From the NCBI GenBank assembly GCA_041477005.1, contig JBGOUJ010000021.1, forward strand, positions 1 through 28,728: a stretch of 28,728 nt of DNA, in the 5' to 3' direction. The stretch's first letter is position 1, and each line of letters starts with the position of its first letter. The notes beneath the pieces were generated by a model. It ran no database searches. It was given only the letters and a program-made list of their open reading frames with translations, and was not told where the DNA came from. Positions 7,368-14,851 of the stretch are shown one piece after another. A program made the translations under genes and the position numbers. The DNA comes from JBGOUJ01 sp041477005 (GTDB lineage: Bacteria > Acidobacteriota > Terriglobia > Bryobacterales > JACQDG01).

Positions 7368-9224
7368 TCATGGGCTGAGGGTCAGCCGGAGAGGGATGAG
7401 GGAGTCTTCGGTGATCTCCACGGTTTGCTGGGACGAGCCGGCGCCTTCCTTGGAGACAGCAATATCGTGCCGGCCAGGCGGCAGCTTCAACGTCTTGGGC
7501 GTCTCTCCATCCACGGCCTTGCCATCGACCGTAATCCTGGCGCCTGGCGGGGCCGTGGACAGCATGATCGTGCCGAGAATGGCACTCAACGTCACCTGCA
7601 AGTCCGCCGGCCCATTCGCAACCATTACCTCCCGGTTCGCGGGGTGGAAGCCAGCCCTGCTGAGCAACAGGCTGTGACGGCCGGGCCTGGCCGGGATCGA
7701 GCAAGGCGTAGTGCAGGCCGTCAGTTCAACTCCATCCATGACCACCCGAGCGCCCGGCTCCGAGGTGACGACATTGATCGCTCGCACGCCGGCCAGCGGC
7801 TTTGGTACGGCCTCCACCGGAGGGGTGGCCGCCGGTGTGCCGGCGCCCGGCTGCCCCGCCGGGGTTGTTGCTTCGCCGGCGCCAAGTGTGGCCGGGGGCG
7901 GCTCGGCCTGCGCTTTTTCGGCGGGTGGAGGCGCTTTAGTTTCCGGCAGATGGCTCGGAGACGGAGCACTCTCGGGCGGGGCGGAGGCAGGCGGTGTGGT
8001 TACCGGGGCGGAAGGTTCCGACTGCCATCGCTGCAAAAAGACGCCGGCGGCGCCAGCGGCAACCAGCGCAGCCAGGGTCAACGTCACCAGCAAGCCGGTT
8101 CGGCGCTTGGCCGCGGGCTTCGCTAAAACGGTCGGCGCCGGCTCCGGCTTCGGCTTCGGCGCCGAACTCGGTTTTGCTTCGAGGGGCGGCAGCCTCCTCT
8201 CGGTGGCTGGGATGGGGAGCGGAGCCGCCTCGGAAACGCTCGGCGGCGGCGCGGCGGCGGGAACGGGAGGCGGGGATGACTCGCGCCTTTCGGCAGCGCG
8301 CATTTCCGCCTTCGTGTCCGGCTGGGTTAGCAGCGCCGCGTTGCTCACTTCGGTCGGGGCGTACAGCGAATCTATCTTGCGCGCCGCCACGGTCAGGTTA
8401 GCCGTCTGGTCCACGGCCAGTTGCAGCGCCTCGGCGAACTCTTTGCACGATTGATAGCGCTCCGCCGGCTCCTTGGCCAGCGCCCGCATCACGACCGCAT
8501 TGACCTTAGCGCCGATGCTGGGATTCAGCTCCTTGGGAGAGACGGGGTTTTCGCTGACGATCTTAAAGATCACCGTGGTGATGCTGTCCCCGGAAAAGGG
8601 CTTTTGTCCGGTTAACATTTCGTAGAGCACCACGGCCAGCGAAAACATGTCCGACCGGCCGTCCACCACCGCCCCCCGCACCTGCTCGGGCGACATGTAG
8701 CTGGGCGTGCCCATTACCGTGCCGGTGTGGGTGAATTTCGACGAAGCGATGCGGGCGATGCCGAAGTCGGTGATCTTCACGGCCCAGTCGGGGTTCACCA
8801 TGATGTTGCCGGGCTTGATGTCGCGGTGAACGATGCCCTTGTTGTGGGCGTAATCCAGGGCCACAGCGGTCTGAGTGGCGATCGAAACCAGGCGCTTGGC
8901 GTCCTCGACCAGGCCGGTATCGAGCATCTTTTCGAGCGTTTGGCCTTCGACGTACTCCATGGTGATGTAGGCCAGGTTGCTCTCTTCCGAGATGTCGTAA
9001 ATGGTAACGATGCCGGGATGGGAAAGGATGCCGGCCGATTGCGCTTCACGAAACAGCCGGGTGCGAAGCTGCTCGCGCTCTTCCGGGTGAGCCAGCTCGC
9101 CAAGCCGGATGGTCTTGATCGCGACCAGCCGCCCGATGGTTGGATCCTGAGCCTTGTAGACCACACCCATTGCGCCGCGGCCCAACTCCGACAGCACTTT
9201 ATAGCGACCGATCTGCTCTGGCAC
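7368..9224 (-). CDS. Membrane Ser/Thr protein kinase (PknB-type) with PEGA repeats
   Basis: A 618-residue kinase. Residues 7-270 are a Hanks-type domain: glycine loop GRGAMGVVYKA (15-25), VAIK lysine at 37, catalytic HRDIKPGN (Asp135), DFG (Asp153) and the SPE of the activation segment (178-180), all intact. A proline/alanine-rich linker leads to one transmembrane helix (GLLVTLTLAALVAAGAAGVF, about 377-396). The outer part is another Pro-rich stretch followed by two PEGA-like domains (VVTSEPGARVVMDG and MLSTAPPGARITVDG), which often contact surface polysaccharide. It likely senses an envelope signal and phosphorylates cytosolic targets. The start is GTG at 9224 with GGAG upstream; no phosphatase or FHA gene is nearby. 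The neighbouring pilin is 269 bp away and may be unrelated. Confidence 0.95.
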   Translation of the reverse strand: MPEQIGRYKVLSELGRGAMGVVYKAQDPTIGRLVAIKTIRLGELAHPEEREQLRTRLFREAQSAGILSHPGIVTIYDISEESNLAYITMEYVEGQTLEKMLDTGLVEDAKRLVSIATQTAVALDYAHNKGIVHRDIKPGNIMVNPDWAVKITDFGIARIASSKFTHTGTVMGTPSYMSPEQVRGAVVDGRSDMFSLAVVLYEMLTGQKPFSGDSITTVIFKIVSENPVSPKELNPSIGAKVNAVVMRALAKEPAERYQSCKEFAEALQLAVDQTANLTVAARKIDSLYAPTEVSNAALLTQPDTKAEMRAAERRESSPPPVPAAAPPPSVSEAAPLPIPATERRLPPLEAKPSSAPKPKPEPAPTVLAKPAAKRRTGLLVTLTLAALVAAGAAGVFLQRWQSEPSAPVTTPPASAPPESAPSPSHLPETKAPPPAEKAQAEPPPATLGAGEATTPAGQPGAGTPAATPPVEAVPKPLAGVRAINVVTSEPGARVVMDGVELTACTTPCSIPARPGRHSLLLSRAGFHPANREVMVANGPADLQVTLSAILGTIMLSTAPPGARITVDGKAVDGETPKTLKLPPGRHDIAVSKEGAGSSQQTVEITEDSLIPLRLTLSP

Positions 9225-9290
9225 CTAAGGCTCCGCCTTCCAACAATTTACCATAGCAGGGTACAGGTCGGTCTTTTGCCTTGTAGCAGG

Positions 9291-9659
9291 GATCCGGACC
9301 CCCGCGGCGCCCCAAGCAAGAGCCACTACTACGTCCCGGTGGGGCAGGGTGTGACGGCGCTGGTGATGGCGGCCGGATACGGCTATACGGATATGGTCCG
9401 GGAACTGCTGGCGCGGGGCGCCGACCCCTACGCGCAGACGACCGACGGCACCACAGCGCTGGCCGCCGCCGTGGGAGGGGTGCCGGACATAGACCGCTTC
9501 ACCATCTGCTCCTGCCAGACCGGCACGGTGAAGGCGCTCCTGGAAAAAGCGCCGGATCTAAAGCTGAATAGCGACTGGTGGGGCCGCTCCGCGCTCTGGT
9601 TCGCCCGGCTGGGCAATTGCGGCGAGGTGCTGGACCTGGTGGAGAAGAGGAGCCTGTAG
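9291..9659 (+). pseudogene. 3' remnant of an ankyrin-repeat protein gene
   Basis: From about 9291 the plus frame reads plausible protein to a TAG at 9657: TALVMAAGYGYTDMVRELLARGADP is a textbook ankyrin repeat (given here as TALVMAAGYG, then MVRELLARGADP). A second unit follows (TTALAAAVGG, then a CQTGTVKALLEKAPDL helix), then GRSALWFARLGN. No convincing start codon or ribosome site precedes it. The frame stays open further upstream, but that part is antisense to the kinase gene and does not look like ankyrin sequence. I read it as the C-terminal ~120 residues of a longer ankyrin protein whose front half was lost. A short gene starting at GTG 9339 or ATG 9366 is possible but less likely. Confidence 0.65.
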
Positions 9660-9729
9660 AGAGCACCCGCTCCCCAGCGGAACGGGTCCGTCGCCAGGCG
9701 TGAAAAAAAGACCGATCTCCCGTCACGTA

Positions 9730-9774
9730 CGCCAAGAAAAGACTCTTTTGCTTGGCGTTCTTGGCGTCTTGGCG
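9730..9774. repeat. Hairpin plus CTTGGCG direct repeats
   Basis: CGCCAAGAAAAG and CTTTTGCTTGGCG (9730-9757) pair with one bulged G. The right arm starts a run of three CTTGGCG units spaced 9 and 8 bp (9751-9774). The stem contains an A/T tract, so it could terminate transcription between the ankyrin remnant (+) and ugd (-), or be one copy of a dispersed repeat. Confidence 0.6.
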
Positions 9775-9806
9775 CGAAATCCTTGGGTCGGTTCAGGAGC
9801 GGAGTG

Positions 9807-11162
9807 TTACATCCGCCCGATGCTCAAGTATTCGAAGCCGCGCTGGCGCATCGCTTCGGGCGAGAACATATTGCGCCCGTCGATGATCAGCGGCCGGGCC
9901 ATCGAGGTGCGGACCCGCTCCAGGTCGACTGATCGGAACTCCTTCCATTCGGTGAAGATCACCAGCGCATCGGCCCCGCAGGCCGCTTCTTCGGCCGAAG
10001 GGCAGTAGCGGATGTTGTTTTTCGAGCTCGGCAGAACAGCGCAGGCCTCCTTCATCGCCTGGGGATCGTAGGCGGTCACAGTGGCGCCCTCGGCCAGCAG
10101 CTTCTCGATCACCGTCAGGGCCGGGGCGAAGCGCACGTCATCGGTATCGGGCTTGAAGGCCAAGCCCCAGGCGCCGATCCGCTTGCCCTTGAGCACCCAG
10201 ACTTCGTGTTTGATCTTCTGGAAAAACTTCTCCATCTGGTCCTGGTTGATCCGCTCCACCTCGCGCAGCAGCTTGAAGTCGTAGCCGTTCATTTCGGCGA
10301 TGTGCACGAAGGCCTGCAGATCCTTGGGAAAGCAGAACCCGCCGAAACCGATGCCGGCGCGCAGGAAGCTGGGGCCGATGCGGCTGTCGAGCCCCATGCC
10401 GGCCGCGACCTGCTGCACGTCGGCCCCCACTTTCTCGCACAGGTTGGCAATGGCGTTGACGAAGGAAATGCGGGTGGCGAGGAAGGAATTCGAGGCGTGC
10501 TTGATCACCTCGGCGCTGTTGCGGTTGGTGACTACCAGCGGCGTTTCCTTTCCCGCGTGCTCGCAGTTGGAATGGATGGGACACTGGAAGTTCTGGCGCA
10601 GGACCGGCTCGTAGACTTCGCGCAGCAGCGCTTCGGCCCGCGCGCTTTCGACCCCGACGACCGTGCGCTGGGGGTGAAGAAAGTCTTCCACCGCCGTGCC
10701 CTCGCTCAGGAACTCGGGGTTGGAGGCTACGTCGAAATCGACCGAGCCGCCGTAGATCTTCATGGTGGCCTGGATGCGATCGCCGGTCAGCACCGGCACG
10801 GTGCTCTTCTCGACGATCAGCTTGTAGGAATTGGCATGCGTGGCGATCTGCCGGCTCACCTTCTCGACGCTCGAAAGGTCCGCCTCGCCATCCGGCAGCG
10901 GCGGAGTGCCCAGGCAGAGGAAGATCACCGGCGCGTCATCGATGTGCGCCGCGAGGTCGGAGAAAAAATGGATGCGGCCGCGCTCGAGGTTGGCTTCGAG
11001 CAGCTCCTCCAGGTGCGGCTCGTAGAACGGCGTGATGCCGCGCGTGAGGGCTTCGATCTTGTGCCGGTCGATGTCGTGACAGCCGACCTCGTGACCCAGC
11101 TCGGCGAAACAAAGCCCGACCACCAGGCCGACGTGCCCGGTGCCAATCACCGTAATTTTCAT
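9807..11162 (-). CDS. ugd: UDP-glucose 6-dehydrogenase
   Basis: The 451 residues fit the UDP-glucose/GDP-mannose dehydrogenase family, which oxidises UDP-glucose to UDP-glucuronate with two NAD+, for capsule, exopolysaccharide or lipid modification. It has the N-terminal Rossmann motif GTGHVG (7-12), NPEFLSEGTAVEDFLHPQR (148-166), the EVIKHASN lysine (about 221) and the catalytic-cysteine motif GFGGFCFPKD (Cys277). The C-terminal UDP-binding domain has GLAFKPDTDDVRFAP. The GGFC form differs slightly from the commoner GGSC. Its ATG overlaps the stop of the upstream M28 peptidase gene (ATGA), so the two are translationally coupled. Other sugar-nucleotide genes are absent, so the polymer served is unknown. 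UDP-sugar specificity is inferred from overall family resemblance. Confidence 0.92.
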   Translation of the reverse strand: MKITVIGTGHVGLVVGLCFAELGHEVGCHDIDRHKIEALTRGITPFYEPHLEELLEANLERGRIHFFSDLAAHIDDAPVIFLCLGTPPLPDGEADLSSVEKVSRQIATHANSYKLIVEKSTVPVLTGDRIQATMKIYGGSVDFDVASNPEFLSEGTAVEDFLHPQRTVVGVESARAEALLREVYEPVLRQNFQCPIHSNCEHAGKETPLVVTNRNSAEVIKHASNSFLATRISFVNAIANLCEKVGADVQQVAAGMGLDSRIGPSFLRAGIGFGGFCFPKDLQAFVHIAEMNGYDFKLLREVERINQDQMEKFFQKIKHEVWVLKGKRIGAWGLAFKPDTDDVRFAPALTVIEKLLAEGATVTAYDPQAMKEACAVLPSSKNNIRYCPSAEEAACGADALVIFTEWKEFRSVDLERVRTSMARPLIIDGRNMFSPEAMRQRGFEYLSIGRM

Positions 11163-13126
11163 CGTGTGAACTCCACGTATCCGTGTTTTTGCAGAAAGCG
11201 GAAATAACCCACAAAATCAAATTCTACCGGACCTGTTTCAAGCCCGGCCAGACGGATGGCATCGGCCAGTGTTCGCTTGCCATCGCACCAATACAGTGCG
11301 GTGACCGGCGGACCAGAGAATGCAGTAGCAGGATAACCTTCGCGCTGGTCGGGAGGCAAGTCATCTAAAGTAATGGTACCGACGCGCTTGCGTCGGACGA
11401 TGATGCGGGAGGCCTCGGGGTCCGCCGGCCGGACCGCCGGCCGAATTTCGCCCAGCCCCAGGTTGGCCGCCCGGGCCTCGACGGCCCGCCCCAGACGCTG
11501 CTTCTGCTCGCCGGCGAAACCGGCGAGAGGGCCGGAGAGGTCGCCCACCGCGCCCAGGCGCGCCGCCGAGCGAACGGCTTGGGATTCGCGCTCGAAGGAA
11601 TACTGAATCCGCTCCAACCCGTCGCCGAACGCCCGGGCCAGCCCGGCGGCGTCGGCCGCTGTGGCGCGCTCGATCGCCGCGCCGCCCGCCGCCGCCACCT
11701 GCTGGTAACCGCGCGTCAAGGCCAGCTCGGCCAGTTGGCGCCCCTCGGCCGGTCCGGCCGCCGCAATGTAGTACAAATATGCTGCGTTCATCGCGATCAG
11801 GTCGCGTAGCGAGCGGGGGTCGACCGTGTCGGGCGTGTCGGCGCTGTTATGGTGGCTGTGGACTCCGGTGCCGCTGTAGGGCCACACCGTGGGGATTCCG
11901 ATCAGCGGGTCGCCCAGATAGTTGTCGGTCCCGCTCGTGTATTCCTTCCAGTGCCAGGGCCGGCCCGCCAAACGAAAGTACTCTTCCGCCAGCCGCAGGA
12001 TGAGAGAGTCGGCATAGGACTTGGCAGAGTGCGGGTTCAAATACCACGTATATTCGGTGCCGGCCAGATTGTAAGGGCCGGCCGGTGTATCGACGCACAT
12101 GGCCGCCACGGTGCGGCGGACGCGCTCCGGATTGGCCGCCAGGTAGGGCATCGAGCCGTAGCACTCGCCCATGGCCAGCACGCGGATCGTGCGCCGCGGG
12201 CGGGGCAGCTTGCCGGCCGAGATGAGCCGTCCCAGAGTTTCCGCGGCGCCGATCATGGCCGCCACGCCGGTGGCGTTGTCGTGTGCGCCCTGCTCGGAGG
12301 TATGGCCGAGAGTGAGCACTTCCTCCGGCGGTTCGGCGCCGCGGATCACGCCGGTGGTGTAGGGATAGACGCCGGCGTAGTAGCGGCTATCGACCTTGGC
12401 CCGGACGCGGACCGGACCCTTGCGGAGCAACTCGCGTAAGAACACCGACTGCCGGGGCGAGAGCGAGAAGCAAAACAGCGGCGCGCTGCCCTTGGTGAAC
12501 GCCCAGCCGTTGTCGCCCCAGGCGTTGATCCACTGGCGGCCATCGAGCAGGTCTTTGTTCTCGGTGAAATCGTTGATCGCGCCGAGCGCGCCTTTTTTGG
12601 CCAGCAGCCACTTGAAGCTGGCCGGGTTGCGATCGGTCAAGACGATCTTGCCCTTGACGTCGAGATTCTCGATTCTCCCGGAGGCAACCATTACGTCGGC
12701 CGTAACCCCTTCGGGCGGCGTCGGCCCACTCCACATGCCAAGCGAGGCGGGGATCTTCTGATAGTCGGCCAGAACCCTCCACTGGGCGCTCACCGCCGGC
12801 TCGACGATCTCGAGCGTCGCCTGTTTGACATCCCAGGCGAGCGGCATGGTCCAGTAGCCGAACTGGGACACGCCGTCGGCCGGCGGGTTGACGATCTCGA
12901 CGCCTTCCAGGCCGGCCCGCCGCATCATCGCGGCGACGTTCTGGGCCGTTTGCTCGAATTTGGGAAAGGTGAACCAGTGGTCCGTCTCCCAGAGGCGCCG
13001 CATATCCTGCATGGCCTGCTCCGAGGAGACCTCGGCGCGCAACGTGCGGACGAGCGCCGGAATCGGCGGGGCCTGAGCCCGGGCGACAGCAACCAGCAAC
13101 AGACAAAGAAAAATGGGCTTTGGCAT
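11159..13126 (-). CDS. Secreted M28-family (DUF4910-like) aminopeptidase with C-terminal winged-helix-like domain
   Basis: A 655-residue protein with a signal peptide (MPKPIFLCLLLVAVARAQA). Residues ~100-240 look like a PA-type insert. The zinc-peptidase core follows: GHTSEQGAHDNATG (about 274-287, His275 and Asp283), MGECYGS (Glu321), CVDTPAG (Asp346) and SHHNSADTPD (about 424-433). These match M28 exopeptidase ligands, except that the usual EE pair is EC here, as in DUF4910-like members. The last ~80 residues (YWCDGKRTLADAIRLAGLE, FRFLQKHGYVEF) resemble a small winged-helix or PqqD-like fold. Likely role: extracellular or periplasmic peptide trimming. The ATG at 13126 has a weak ribosome site. 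The stop overlaps the ugd start by four bases. Confidence 0.88.
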   Translation of the reverse strand: MPKPIFLCLLLVAVARAQAPPIPALVRTLRAEVSSEQAMQDMRRLWETDHWFTFPKFEQTAQNVAAMMRRAGLEGVEIVNPPADGVSQFGYWTMPLAWDVKQATLEIVEPAVSAQWRVLADYQKIPASLGMWSGPTPPEGVTADVMVASGRIENLDVKGKIVLTDRNPASFKWLLAKKGALGAINDFTENKDLLDGRQWINAWGDNGWAFTKGSAPLFCFSLSPRQSVFLRELLRKGPVRVRAKVDSRYYAGVYPYTTGVIRGAEPPEEVLTLGHTSEQGAHDNATGVAAMIGAAETLGRLISAGKLPRPRRTIRVLAMGECYGSMPYLAANPERVRRTVAAMCVDTPAGPYNLAGTEYTWYLNPHSAKSYADSLILRLAEEYFRLAGRPWHWKEYTSGTDNYLGDPLIGIPTVWPYSGTGVHSHHNSADTPDTVDPRSLRDLIAMNAAYLYYIAAAGPAEGRQLAELALTRGYQQVAAAGGAAIERATAADAAGLARAFGDGLERIQYSFERESQAVRSAARLGAVGDLSGPLAGFAGEQKQRLGRAVEARAANLGLGEIRPAVRPADPEASRIIVRRKRVGTITLDDLPPDQREGYPATAFSGPPVTALYWCDGKRTLADAIRLAGLETGPVEFDFVGYFRFLQKHGYVEFTR

Positions 13127-13162
13127 TTTCGTGAGGGGTAAATAAGTAAGTATGGGCGAAGA

Positions 13163-13264
13163 GCGGCCCGCCCCGCAAGCGCGGTGCCGCGGCTGGCGCG
13201 GCTGGCGGGGAGTGTCCTAACATTGCGTTGCTGGCCTGGTGGTGGCCTCGCCAGGGCGGGCCGC
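13163..13264. repeat. Inverted-repeat element upstream of the M28 gene
   Basis: GCGGCCCGCCC (13163-13173) and its exact complement GGGCGGGCCGC (13254-13264) bound a 102-bp GC-rich stretch that contains further internal complementarity (CTGGC...GCCAG). It carries no gene. It may be a dispersed palindromic element or a strong structure ahead of the M28 gene. Confidence 0.5.
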
Positions 13265-13496
13265 CAGAGGATCAAACCTGAGCCTCCGATTGTTGTGAAC
13301 CAGGGTCACTGAGGCGTAGATCGTCTTCCGGGAACGGCAAGAGAAGCGTGCGGTTGTACTTCGCGAAGTCTGAGATACACCTCGCACAAATTGGAAGTAG
13401 CTCTCCGCTATAGCCGAACGCTCTCCCTCCCTTTTTGTTCCTGAAAAGTATGGGCGTTGTCGGCTCGCTTAACTCCCTGGATATAAAGGGCTTAAG
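13265..13496. other. AT-richer gap with no convincing gene
   Basis: Between the inverted-repeat element and the transposase remnant I find no supported gene. A minus-strand open frame (13272-13571) runs through here and on into antisense of the transposase remnant. It has no family resemblance that I recognise and its first third is antisense, so I do not call it. Base composition is visibly less GC-rich than in neighbouring genes. Confidence 0.5.
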
Positions 13497-13646
13497 GTAA
13501 AGAAATGGGAGAATCTGAAAGCGGCATATGCGCTGCACTTCGCGTTCTACAACTTCTGCCGGGTCCACCAAGCGATCCGGGTCACCCCGGCCATGGAGGC
13601 TGGAATTGCAGACTGGGTATGGACACTAGGGGAACTTCTGGCGTAG
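13497..13646 (+). pseudogene. Transposase C-terminal remnant (IS1-like DDE type)
   Basis: The plus frame reads VKKWENLKAAYALHFAFYNF, then CRVHQAIRVTPAMEAGIADW and ends at TAG 13646. The pattern KW.NLKA..AL.F..YN..R.H...R.TPAMEAG is a recurrent transposase C-terminus in GC-rich soil bacteria. In this frame a stop at 13470-13472 cuts off any upstream part, and no terminal inverted repeats are apparent, so only about 50 codons survive. It marks past mobile-element activity beside the accessory coiled-coil gene. The exact IS family is uncertain. Confidence 0.75.
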
Positions 13647-13695
13647 TCTAGGGCTTACAGGCTATAGATTCTGAGCCGTTCAGCCGCACAAAGGT

Positions 13696-13707
13696 GGTGG
13701 CGCCACC
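13696..13707. promoter_or_regulatory. 12-bp perfect palindrome GGTGGCGCCACC
   Basis: A perfect dyad 48 bp before the start of the coiled-coil protein gene. It could be an operator, but GC-rich palindromes of this size also arise by chance. Confidence 0.25.
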
Positions 13708-13755
13708 GATGTGCTTGGGACAGGGCCCCGTGGGAGTATATCACGAGGGGCCGAA

Positions 13756-14775
13756 ATGTGGACTGCGGATTCTCTTTTCGAGACTGAAGGGCTGGAAGAG
13801 GTCTTGGCCTGGGATTGGAAGCCAGAGATGGCACAGAAGGCCGCTGACCAGGCACAAACAAAGTCGGGCCAAAGCCTGGCGCAGATCAGAGGCGAAGTCC
13901 AGTCTGTCAAGGTGCAAGTCAGCGATCTGAAAAATCAAGTTTCCCTGTTATCGAGCTCGGTTGAAGGGCTCCGCACTTCTATACAGCCGCTGGTCGAAAA
14001 GGCCAAGAGGGGTTCTTGGTTCAGGCACTATTGGAAATGGCTCGTAGGCTCGGGCATAGCCTCCGGGATGCTCCTCGTAGCTCTGGCTACCCTGCTGCTA
14101 CCGATCTATCGATCCCATTCGGCCTATGATCTTAAGAACGCGATCAACGATCGCATCGAAGACAAAGTTGGCAAGGACTTAAGGTCGCTGGAAAAGGATG
14201 TGGCCTCCGTGAAGGCGACGGTGGAGCAAATCAACAGGGACCTAGCATCTCCGCGCGCCGCCCGATCCCTCAGAGAAATCGGCGCGTTAGACCAAAAGGA
14301 GTTCCCTAAAGCTTTGCCGTCCCTGCGGAAAGCTCTAGAACAACCCGCCTCCGAAGTCCGACCTGATCAAGGGGTTCTAGGAAAACTCATGCGGAGGTTA
14401 CGCAACGTTGATGAATCAGCTCCCGACTACTGGCCAACGGTGCTCCAGTTCATTCAGTTCGCCAGCGCCGGTTTGTCCGCTGGCGCTCCTGCGCCTGGAC
14501 CACCCCAGATCATGATCCGCAGTAACAAAGGATTTGCGAACTTGGGGCCCATAACGAACACGGTCGTACTGCTTGATGGAGGCGATCTCGGCTACACAAC
14601 CTTTGTAAAGTGCAGAATAGTCTTCACCGAGCACCCGGTGCGGATGCGAAACGTCATGTTTGTCGATTGCGTCTTTGAGATGCCCAAAACGGATAACCCA
14701 AATCCCTACCTGAGACGCGCTAGCCAAGCCCTGCTGGCGGCAAATCTTAAGTCTGTTTCGATACCGTCTTTGTGA
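13756..14775 (+). CDS. Hypothetical coiled-coil membrane protein
   Basis: A 339-residue protein that I do not recognise. ATG 13756 is chosen over the open GTG at 13711 because GAGGGG lies 7-12 bases upstream and the extra residues are unconvincing. Residues ~30-85 are a predicted coiled coil (QIRGEVQSVKVQVSDLKNQV, SSSVEGLRTSIQPLVEKA). One transmembrane helix follows (about 98-117, SGIASGMLLVALATLLLPIY), then a second charged helical segment (DRIEDKVGKDLRSLEKDVAS). The C-terminal ~90 residues are beta-rich with pentapeptide-like spacing (TTFVKCRIVF, MRNVMFVDCVFEM). Codon use is more AT-rich than in its neighbours, and it lies between a transposase scar and the GMC gene, suggesting horizontal acquisition. 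Function unknown; the anchored coiled-coil architecture would suit a sensor or effector, but that is speculation. Confidence 0.7.
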   Translation: MWTADSLFETEGLEEVLAWDWKPEMAQKAADQAQTKSGQSLAQIRGEVQSVKVQVSDLKNQVSLLSSSVEGLRTSIQPLVEKAKRGSWFRHYWKWLVGSGIASGMLLVALATLLLPIYRSHSAYDLKNAINDRIEDKVGKDLRSLEKDVASVKATVEQINRDLASPRAARSLREIGALDQKEFPKALPSLRKALEQPASEVRPDQGVLGKLMRRLRNVDESAPDYWPTVLQFIQFASAGLSAGAPAPGPPQIMIRSNKGFANLGPITNTVVLLDGGDLGYTTFVKCRIVFTEHPVRMRNVMFVDCVFEMPKTDNPNPYLRRASQALLAANLKSVSIPSL

Positions 14776-14835
14776 TTCGGCACTCTTAGGAAACCAACGG
14801 CTGACGCTGGCTGCGCGATTCATTCCGGATCACGG

Positions 14836-14841
14836 TATCCT
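14836..14841 (+). promoter_or_regulatory. Possible -10 element of the GMC gene
   Basis: TATCCT ends 10 nt before the GMC ATG at 14852, and no Shine-Dalgarno sequence intervenes. If real, the transcript would have a very short leader. No clear -35. Confidence 0.25.
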
Positions 14842-14851
14842 AAAGTCCAGC

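Noticed and set aside
8727..9290. Upstream extension of the ankyrin frame
   Set aside because: Open but antisense to the kinase domain; no ankyrin pattern before about 9291.
10206..11207. 333-codon plus-strand frame opposite ugd
   Set aside because: Antisense to a clear UDP-glucose dehydrogenase, with no recognisable domain.
13272..13571. Minus-strand 99-codon frame in the accessory gap
   Set aside because: Its first third is antisense to the transposase remnant, and the rest matches nothing I know; not enough to call a gene.
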